Shown here in pieces: positions 18,391-24,050 of a stretch of DNA of 45,494 nt; within the stretch, counting starts at the first letter, position 1; every line of letters begins with the position of its first letter. The DNA is from CAMEON01 sp045645165. GTDB taxonomy: Bacteria; Bacillota; Clostridia; Oscillospirales; CAG-272. Under the pieces are notes generated by a model. The model was not told the DNA's origin, did no database searches, and saw nothing but the letters and a program-made list of their open reading frames with translations. Made by a program: the position numbers and the translations under genes. The stretch spans positions 1 through 45,494 of the forward strand of contig JAZRIF010000001.1 in the NCBI GenBank assembly GCA_045645165.1, read 5' to 3'.

Positions 18391-19133
18391 ACGCGATTCC
18401 TTTCTATGTGTTCCAAATACTCTTTACCCACGTTGTTTTCCCTCCATTTTTTCACCATGCGATAGCCAATGGGGGAGAAAATGATCTCCATGATGACCTC
18501 AGCCACAGCTCCCGTCAGGGCGCACATGGCACATTGGAGGGGCGTCCAACAGAAGCCGTCCCAGAAAATGGGTGCGAACACGGTGAAAACGATGATGGAG
18601 AACAGGAAATTATCGAAGAACTGCCCGATAAAGGTGGAAACGTAGGTGCGCATGGCATAGGCCAGCTTCCCGTCGGGATTCTTGCGAAAGCTCTTTCCAA
18701 TCAGCCAGTTCAGCGTATTGTTCAACACGGCAGAGGCCAGGAACGCCACAGTACTACCCAGCAAGATGAACCATGTACCGCCGAAAATACCGTCAAAGGC
18801 GGAATAGTCCCCTGCGTTGGAAGGAATAGCGGCGGCAATGAAGAAGATCAGACAGGTCAGAAGGTTAATGCCGCAGGCCAAGACGGATATGCGGTTGGAG
18901 GCGCCGGGACCGAAGTGCTTGGTAATGATATCCATACACATGAAGGACAGCCAGGAGATGAGGATGCCGCCATCCAGCGCGATCCAAGGAAGTTGAAGGA
19001 GGGTCTTGTTGGCCAGCAGGTTCATGCAGATGACCGAGACCACGAAGAGGGTCACCACCGTAGCGGGAATGGAGCGCAGAAGTATGCGCATATCCTCGAA
19101 TTCCCGTTTGAACCATGTAAGTAGATATTTCAT
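18387..19133 (-). CDS. VUT-family (queuosine precursor-type) membrane transporter
   Basis: The 248-residue integral membrane protein has about six hydrophobic helices and the pattern of the VUT/YhhQ family: a conserved acidic residue in MDIITKHFGP, TFIGQFFDNFLFSIIVF (the Q-x2-D-x3-F motif) and a C-terminal EIIFSPIGYRMVK. Family members import queuosine precursors; others are unassigned. Its neighbours (SDR, glycosidase-like) do not include queuosine genes, so the substrate is uncertain. It lies 67 bp downstream of sigG, with a GC hairpin between them. The SD is AAGGAA. Confidence 0.65.
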   Translation of the reverse strand: MKYLLTWFKREFEDMRILLRSIPATVVTLFVVSVICMNLLANKTLLQLPWIALDGGILISWLSFMCMDIITKHFGPGASNRISVLACGINLLTCLIFFIAAAIPSNAGDYSAFDGIFGGTWFILLGSTVAFLASAVLNNTLNWLIGKSFRKNPDGKLAYAMRTYVSTFIGQFFDNFLFSIIVFTVFAPIFWDGFCWTPLQCAMCALTGAVAEVIMEIIFSPIGYRMVKKWRENNVGKEYLEHIERNRV

Positions 19134-19172
19134 GTTGGAATATTCCTTAATTTATGTTCATATTCCCGATTC

Positions 19173-19191
19173 GGCGGGAGCAAGTCCCGCC
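19173..19191. repeat. GC-rich intergenic hairpin (copy e)
   Basis: A perfect 7-bp stem, GGCGGGA/TCCCGCC, with a 5-nt loop is followed on the plus strand by TTTTTT. It lies 9 nt after the sigG stop and 39 nt before the VUT start. As a terminator it points against the direction of both genes, so it would stop antisense rather than sense transcription. Confidence 0.6.
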
Positions 19192-19200
19192 TTTTTTCGG

Positions 19201-19980
19201 TTACAATTGTTTGCGTAGTTTCTCCAGTGCCGCCTTCTCTACGCGAGACACCTGGGCTTGGGATATACCGATTTCGGTGGCAATCTCCATCTGGGTCTTG
19301 TCCTTGTAATAGCGGAGATGGATGATTTTTTGCTCGCGTGGCGTCAGGGTGTGAACAGCCTCGCGGAGGGCGATGTTTTCCAACCAAGACTCATCGGTGG
19401 AATCGCGGGAGGTATCGGAGAGCTGATCGATCACGTAGAGGGAGTCCCCGTTCTCGCTGAAAACGGGCTCGTAAAGGGAAATGGGCTCTACGATAGCTTC
19501 CATAGCGTTTACGACCTGCTCTCGTGTTGTTCCTATATGCGCGGCGATTTCTTCCGGAGTGGGATCTCGATCCAACGCGGCAGAAAGCTCGTCCCGCGCC
19601 TGGAGGGATTTATACGCCAAATCGCGAACAGAGCGACTGATGCGTACGGAAGCAGAGTCCCGCAGAAAGCGGCGGATCTCCCCGATGATCATGGGGACGG
19701 CGTAGGTGGAGAACATGACTTCTTTGTCAATATCGAAGTTATCCACCGCCTTTATGAGTCCGATGCATCCGACCTGAAAGAGATCGTCAGGATTCTCCTT
19801 ACGCCCCGTGAAGCGTTGCACGATGGAGAGGACGAGGCGAAGATTCCCCGTGATCATCTCCTGCCGTGCCTCCCCATCCCCCTCTCGGACGCGCTTCATG
19901 AGGGCCTTTTTTTCTTCCTCGGTCAGCACCTTTAATTTGGAAGTATTGACACCGCATATGATAACCTTGCTGTGATACAT
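19201..19980 (-). CDS. sigG: RNA polymerase sporulation sigma factor SigG
   Basis: The 259-residue late forespore sigma factor matches SigG along its length: VIICGVNTSKLKVL at the N-terminus (the SigG-specific ICGVxTSKL), NLRLVLSIVQRF, DDLFQVGCIGLIKAVDNFD (core binding, region 2), FSTYAVPMIIGEIRRFLRD, region 3, and region 4 ending in the helix-turn-helix TQMEIATEIGISQAQVSRVEKAA. I place the start at 19980: GGGAG sits 7 nt upstream and family alignment begins there. An in-frame ATG at 20022 would add 14 unmatched residues and has no SD. The SD and start codon lie inside a strong hairpin (19978-20023). Unlike Bacillus and many Clostridia, no spoIIGA or sigE precedes it; nagB does. Confidence 0.95.
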   Translation of the reverse strand: MYHSKVIICGVNTSKLKVLTEEEKKALMKRVREGDGEARQEMITGNLRLVLSIVQRFTGRKENPDDLFQVGCIGLIKAVDNFDIDKEVMFSTYAVPMIIGEIRRFLRDSASVRISRSVRDLAYKSLQARDELSAALDRDPTPEEIAAHIGTTREQVVNAMEAIVEPISLYEPVFSENGDSLYVIDQLSDTSRDSTDESWLENIALREAVHTLTPREQKIIHLRYYKDKTQMEIATEIGISQAQVSRVEKAALEKLRKQL

Positions 19981-20023
19981 GGCAAATCTCCCGTTTTTTG
20001 AGATGGGAGAAGTATTTGCCATG
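19978..20023 (-). promoter_or_regulatory. Hairpin sequestering sigG Shine-Dalgarno and start codon
   Basis: In the mRNA, 20023-20014 (CAUGGCAAAU) pairs perfectly with 19987-19978 (AUUUGCCAUG), which includes the sigG AUG. The adjoining CUCCC (20009-20005) pairs with the SD GGGAG (19992-19988). That makes 15 bp in total with a 4-nt bulge (20013-20010) and a 12-nt loop. Both ribosome-recognition elements are therefore buried. It would lower or gate translation of sigG. Confidence 0.8.
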
Positions 20024-20193
20024 GGAGGGGTAGCCTATGCAGGTGGGGGATTGGGAGATGTTGGGGAAGAATCTTAATCTGTGTACCTCTGTATCACAAA
20101 TCACAAAAAGGCGCGCCCGTACCGCCGTCACGGGAAAAAGACCCCCGTGGGCGCACACAGGCACGCCCCTTCGGGTGTGTCTAATAGAAACAG
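20024..20193 (-). other. nagB-sigG intergenic region
   Basis: The 170-bp gap holds GC-rich hairpins just past the nagB stop, including CACGGG/CCCGTG arms with a U-rich loop, then a pyrimidine-rich stretch up to the sigG hairpin. A GCATA (20040-20036) with 15 nt to GGCAAATAC is a partial sigma-F-like match only. I see no coding potential. Confidence 0.4.
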
Positions 20194-20916
20194 TTATCCG
20201 TTGTAAGCCGCCTCATCACAAATGACGGTAACATCACGGTGAAGATTGAGCATGGAGGCGGGGCAGGAGGTATCCAGCTTCCCTGCCAGCATCTTGGCAA
20301 TGGCATCGTGCTTGGCGGCACCGTTGGCCAGAATGATGATCTTCTTGGCACCCAGAATGGTGCCGATACCCATGGTCAGAGCCTTGGTGGGGACGTCGGC
20401 CTCGGAGGCGAAGAAGCGGGCGTTGGCCTTGATGGTGGACTCGGTGAGGCCCGTGACGTGGGTCTTGACCTCCAGAGGGGAGTCGGGCACATTGAAGCCG
20501 ATGTGGCCGTTCTGACCGATACCCAGCACCTGAATGTCGGCGGCACCCACGGATGCCACGATCTCCTCGTAGGCCTCGCAGGCGGCTACGGGATCGGCGG
20601 CCTGACCGTCGGGGACGAAGGTACGGGTCTTGTCGATGTTGACGTGGTTGAACAGGTTCTCGTTCATGAAGTAGCGGTAGGACTGGTCGTTTTCGGGGGA
20701 GATGGGGTAGTACTCGTCGAGGTTGACGGTGGTGACCTTGGAGAAGTCGATCTCGCCCGCCTGATTCTTCTCGATGAGCTTCTTGTACATGCCCACAGGG
20801 GTGGAGCCGGTAGCCAGACCCAGCACGCAGGCGGGGTCAGCCTTCATGACGTCGGCCACGATCTCGGCGGCGGCGGCGGACATTTCGTCGTAGTTCTTGC
20901 AGATGATGAGCTTCAT
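20194..20916 (-). CDS. nagB: Glucosamine-6-phosphate deaminase, with altered catalytic motif
   Basis: The 240-residue NagB converts glucosamine-6-P to fructose-6-P and ammonia, feeding amino sugars into glycolysis. GLATGSTPVGMY (phosphate loop), NLDEYY (catalytic Asp67), GIGQNGHIGFN with His138, and LTESTIKANARFF are clear. At the position of the catalytic-triad Glu that normally follows FN (FNEP; E148 in E. coli numbering) the gene has GTG, giving FNVP (Val143). The first triad position is Asn, as in some Bacillota. The rest of the sequence is well conserved. Function may be retained, shifted or reduced. The SD is AAAGGGAA. Confidence 0.9.
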   Translation of the reverse strand: MKLIICKNYDEMSAAAAEIVADVMKADPACVLGLATGSTPVGMYKKLIEKNQAGEIDFSKVTTVNLDEYYPISPENDQSYRYFMNENLFNHVNIDKTRTFVPDGQAADPVAACEAYEEIVASVGAADIQVLGIGQNGHIGFNVPDSPLEVKTHVTGLTESTIKANARFFASEADVPTKALTMGIGTILGAKKIIILANGAAKHDAIAKMLAGKLDTSCPASMLNLHRDVTVICDEAAYNG

Positions 20917-20989
20917 AGTGATTCCCTTTCTATGCTGTTGATGAGGTTAGTGTATCCGAAAAACGGAGAAAATATAACCGAATATTCCC

Positions 20990-22213
20990 TTACACGCGGT
21001 CGCTGTCGTCGTCGGGAATGGCTTCCTTCATGGCGGCGATGGCGCACTCGATCATGGCGTCGTCAGGCTCCAGAACCGTGATGCGCTGGAACCACAGGCC
21101 GGGGGCGGCGATGATGCGGGTCAGCCAGTTGTCGTGGCGGCCGCAGAACTTGATCAGCTCGTAGCCGATACCCATGACGAGGGGCATGATGGCCAGCTTG
21201 ATGGCGGTCAGCACCCACTTATCGAGGGTCGCGGGGATGAAGAAGCCGATGAGGATGCCCACCAGCACCATGATGACCAGGAAAGAGGTGCCGCATCTGG
21301 GATGGAAGCGGCGCTCCATGCGGATGTTCTCTACGGTCAGCTCCTTGCCATGCTCGTAGCAGAAGATGGTCTTATGCTCGGCGCCGTGGAACTGGAAGGT
21401 GCGGCGGATGTCCTTCATGAGGAGCATGAGGGACATATACCCGATGAGCAGGAGCAGGCGAAAGGAGGTGGTGAGGATGGACTGCAAAAAGCGGTTGTTC
21501 TGGGGGAAGCCTTCTACACGAGCCTCCAGCACGTCCTTGTACAGGAAGGAGGGGAGGAAGAAGAACAGGCCGATCATGATGGCAAAGGCGAAGACCATGG
21601 ACACCACCATAAGGACGGTCATCATGGCGGATTCCTTCTTCTCTTCCTTCTTGGCGGGAGCTTCGGCCGCCTCGGTGGCCTTGGCGGTCTCGGTGGCCTC
21701 GGCGGCATTCTCGGCCTCGGTTTCGGCTACGGGAATATCCGCGACGGTCTCCGCGGGTACGGCCTCGGCGGGAGTCTCGGTTACGGTCTCGGCCTCGGCA
21801 GGGGTCTCGGCTACGGCTTCAGCCACGGCGGGCTCTTCGGGGGTGATCCCCTTCTTGGCGTTCTTTTTGGCCTCCTTGGCGGCCTTTTTGGCGGCCTTCT
21901 TCTCGGCCTTTTCCTTTTCCATCTCGGCCTCGATCTCCTCAAGTCCCGAGATTTCTGCGGAGCGCATGAGGCACTTGTAGCCGAAGGTCATGGAGTCGAT
22001 GAAGCCGAAGATACCGCGGATGATGGGCCAGCGGCAGATAGCGGGGCGGGGTTTGCCCACAGTAGGAAAGGTCTCCAAAACGATCTCTCCTTGGGGGTTG
22101 CGGACGGCCATGGCGGTGGTCTTAGGCCCCCGCATCATGATACCCTCCATAAGCGCCTGACCGCCGATGGAAGTCTTTCGCACGGGGCAGGTAGCCGGTT
22201 GTTTTTTGCTCAT
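20990..22213 (-). CDS. DUF1385 (YqhQ-like) membrane protein with low-complexity insert
   Basis: The 407-residue protein matches DUF1385: SIGGQALMEGIMMRGP at the N-terminus, GAEHKTIFCYEHG, and PRCGTSFLVIMVLVGI followed by several transmembrane helices. Family function is unresolved; B. subtilis YqhQ is a member. Residues ~95-195 are an extra Lys/Ala/Glu then Ala/Glu/Thr/Val-rich low-complexity segment before the first helix pair, making the protein about 100 residues longer than usual. It is probably cytoplasmic and flexible. It is divergent from mcsA across a palindrome-bearing promoter region. The SD is AAAGGAAA. Confidence 0.9.
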   Translation of the reverse strand: MSKKQPATCPVRKTSIGGQALMEGIMMRGPKTTAMAVRNPQGEIVLETFPTVGKPRPAICRWPIIRGIFGFIDSMTFGYKCLMRSAEISGLEEIEAEMEKEKAEKKAAKKAAKEAKKNAKKGITPEEPAVAEAVAETPAEAETVTETPAEAVPAETVADIPVAETEAENAAEATETAKATEAAEAPAKKEEKKESAMMTVLMVVSMVFAFAIMIGLFFFLPSFLYKDVLEARVEGFPQNNRFLQSILTTSFRLLLLIGYMSLMLLMKDIRRTFQFHGAEHKTIFCYEHGKELTVENIRMERRFHPRCGTSFLVIMVLVGILIGFFIPATLDKWVLTAIKLAIMPLVMGIGYELIKFCGRHDNWLTRIIAAPGLWFQRITVLEPDDAMIECAIAAMKEAIPDDDSDRV

Positions 22214-22272
22214 GTGTATTTCCTTTCTTACTGTGTGTAAGGCTCACAGATGATTCCATAATCAATTAGTAT

Positions 22273-22278
22273 ATTATA
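22273..22278 (-). promoter_or_regulatory. Extended -10 promoter for the DUF1385 gene
   Basis: TGATATAAT on the minus strand is a perfect extended -10, located about 60 nt upstream of the DUF1385 start. No good -35 is seen, which is common with TGn promoters. The 21-bp palindrome begins one nucleotide upstream of the -10 and would cover the spacer and -35 position. Confidence 0.55.
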
Positions 22279-22279
22279 T

Positions 22280-22300
22280 CATGGAGTTATGAACTCCATG
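22280..22300. promoter_or_regulatory. 21-bp palindrome, candidate operator
   Basis: CATGGAGTT-ATG-AACTCCATG is a perfect 9-bp inverted repeat with a 3-nt centre, located between the divergent DUF1385 and mcsA genes. It overlaps the DUF1385 promoter. A half-site ATGGAGT recurs at 22374-22380, overlapping the mcsA -10. It is not a CIRCE or CtsR box. Confidence 0.55.
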
Positions 22301-22379
22301 TGAATGTACAAGGAATTCCCTACGATCAAAAAAGTTTTCCAAGCGGGTTATTGTGACGTTTTTCGCACGTTTTATGGAG

Positions 22380-22385
22380 TATAAT
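22380..22385 (+). promoter_or_regulatory. Candidate mcsA -10 element
   Basis: A perfect TATAAT lies 52 nt upstream of the mcsA start. The best -35-like sequence, TTGTGA at 22351-22356, is 23 nt away, too far for a standard sigma-A promoter, so activation or a different sigma factor is possible. The element is preceded by ATGGAGT, a copy of the palindrome half-site. Confidence 0.4.
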
Positions 22386-22436
22386 GGGAGAGAAAACCGA
22401 ATTAATGATATAATTCGCAATCAGAAAGGAATATGC

Positions 22437-22976
22437 ATGATGCTATGTGAACGTTGCAATAAGAAAAAAGCCACGGTATTTTACCGCGAAAATATCGGAG
22501 GGAGGATCAAGGCTCTACGCCTTTGCGGAGAATGTGCCGAAATACTGGAGCAAGCCGGAGAACTGGAGGAGATCAGCTCTGCGGTTGCGGGTTGGATATC
22601 GCCCTTCTTCTTGGCGGATGATCTTTTCAATCTTCCCCTCCACTCCGTCAATCATCATCTCACGGAAACAGACCCCGCATCCATGCGGTCATGTCCTGTA
22701 TGCAGAGCCACGATAGAGGATATCAGCAAAAGCGGGAAAGTCGGCTGTGCGGCTTGTTATGACACTTTTTCCAAGGAATTAGCCGCCTCCATTCGTTGTG
22801 CTCACGGAAACACCGTTCATACCGGACAGACATCTTTGGGATACCGTCTCCGTATGGAAACAATAAATCGGCTGGCCGGTTTGAAAAAACAGTTGAAAGA
22901 AGCTGTCGCATGTGAAAAATTTGAATTAGCCGTTGGATTGCGGGACGAAATCCGCGCTCTTGAAGCCACACTTTAA
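22437..22976 (+). CDS. mcsA: McsA, activator/adaptor of the arginine kinase McsB
   Basis: The 179-residue zinc-binding protein has CxxC pairs in CERC (residue 5 on), CGEC, CPVC and CAAC, and a C-terminal UvrB/UvrC (UVR) motif (LKKQLKEAVACEKFELAVGL, about 145-165). McsA activates McsB and helps deliver clients to ClpC. I chose ATG 22437: AGAAAGGA sits 6 nt upstream and the first Cys pair follows directly. Longer in-frame starts cross the promoter. It is followed 15 bp later by mcsB. Unusually, no ctsR precedes it. Confidence 0.93.
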   Translation: MMLCERCNKKKATVFYRENIGGRIKALRLCGECAEILEQAGELEEISSAVAGWISPFFLADDLFNLPLHSVNHHLTETDPASMRSCPVCRATIEDISKSGKVGCAACYDTFSKELAASIRCAHGNTVHTGQTSLGYRLRMETINRLAGLKKQLKEAVACEKFELAVGLRDEIRALEATL

Positions 22977-22991
22977 CAGGGGGATAAACAT

Positions 22992-24002
22992 ATGGCATGG
23001 TATCATATTCCCGGAAATGATCAGGACATCGTCATCAGCACGCGGGTTCGCTTTGCACGTAATCTTATGGAATATCCTTTCATCTCACGTCTGGATGCCC
23101 CCCGCGCCAAAGACATCATCAACCGTGTTGGAAGCATTTTGGAAAAAAACGGCTTTTCACGGATCGATTTTGCCGATATTTCCCGTATCACTGCACAATC
23201 GTTGGTTGAAAAGCATTATGCCAGTCCCGTTTTCGTACGGGAAAGTCTTCCCCACGCACTATTTCTGAATGAACCCTGTAATCTTTCTGTCATGGTTTGC
23301 GAGGAGGATCATATTCGTTTGCAATGCATTCTTTCGGGTCTTTCCCTGCGAGATGCATATACCGGCGCATGCAAAATAGAGACATTACTCGACGGCGCAT
23401 TTACGCTGGCTTTCGATCAAAAGCTTGGATATTTAACGGAATGCCCTACCAATTTAGGTACGGCCATGCGCGCATCCGTGATGCTTTGTCTTCCCATGCT
23501 GACAGCATGCGGACGAATGGAGTCTTTGTCCTTACAGTTGGGACAGATGGGATTGCTCCTTCGTGGAATTTACGGAGAAGGCACAACACCGGCCGGATGC
23601 CTGTACCAGCTGTCCAATCGGATCACGATGGGATCGACGGAAGAAGAAATAGTGGATCGACTGAGCAATGCTGTATCGGAAATCATGGAAAGCGAAAGGA
23701 ATCTTCGTACCGCCGTCGCAGGCGCTGAACGGGACAAGCTGACCGATCGTCTCCTGCGTGCTGAAGGCATATTGCGCTTCGCACATACCTTAACGACTTC
23801 CGAAATGCTGGACAAATTGACCGACCTGCGTTTAGGCGCCTCCATGGGCTTGAATGAAGCACGAGTTGAAACAATGACCGCTCTTTTGATCGAAGGCATG
23901 CCCGCCACATTGTCGTTGGGAACAGACTCACCTATTAAACAGGATCTTGACCGTGAAATTCTTCGTGCAAAGGTGGTTAAAGAACAGCTTTTCGGGGCAT
24001 GA
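22992..24002 (+). CDS. mcsB: Protein-arginine kinase McsB
   Basis: The 336-residue phosphagen-kinase-fold enzyme phosphorylates arginines on misfolded proteins, marking them for ClpC-ClpP. ISTRVRFARNL, CEEDHIRLQ, YLTECPTNLGTAMRASVML and the GEGTTPAGCLYQLSN segment match the family. The C-terminal DREILRA resembles the phosphoarginine-binding motif region. The length is slightly short but complete (B. subtilis ~363). An AGGGGG SD lies 8 nt upstream. It sits between mcsA and clpC in the canonical order. Confidence 0.95.
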   Translation: MAWYHIPGNDQDIVISTRVRFARNLMEYPFISRLDAPRAKDIINRVGSILEKNGFSRIDFADISRITAQSLVEKHYASPVFVRESLPHALFLNEPCNLSVMVCEEDHIRLQCILSGLSLRDAYTGACKIETLLDGAFTLAFDQKLGYLTECPTNLGTAMRASVMLCLPMLTACGRMESLSLQLGQMGLLLRGIYGEGTTPAGCLYQLSNRITMGSTEEEIVDRLSNAVSEIMESERNLRTAVAGAERDKLTDRLLRAEGILRFAHTLTTSEMLDKLTDLRLGASMGLNEARVETMTALLIEGMPATLSLGTDSPIKQDLDREILRAKVVKEQLFGA

Positions 24003-24050
24003 TGGCAAAAAGTATACGATACCGCTCCATGCGGTGAAAAGGAGATGAAC

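Noticed and set aside
19981..20022. Longer sigG start at 20022
   Set aside because: It lacks an SD, adds 14 residues not found in SigG, and its ATG is the mirror arm of the hairpin. It cannot be fully excluded.
20021..20040. Sigma-F-like promoter GCATA-N15-GGCAAATAC upstream of sigG
   Set aside because: The -35 and spacing fit but the -10 matches only partly, and transcription from it would delete the 5' arm of a very strong hairpin.
21134..22240. 368-codon plus-strand ORF with Gly/Leu repeats
   Set aside because: It is the antisense of the DUF1385 low-complexity insert; the repeats are mirrored from it and there is no SD.
22353..22436. mcsA start at 22353
   Set aside because: It would place 28 unmatched codons over the promoter; the zinc motif and SD fix 22437.
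22214..22436. CtsR or CIRCE operator before mcsA
   Set aside because: Only a lone GATCAAA resembles a CtsR half-site; no tandem heptads and no TTAGCACTC-N9-GAGTGCTAA are present.
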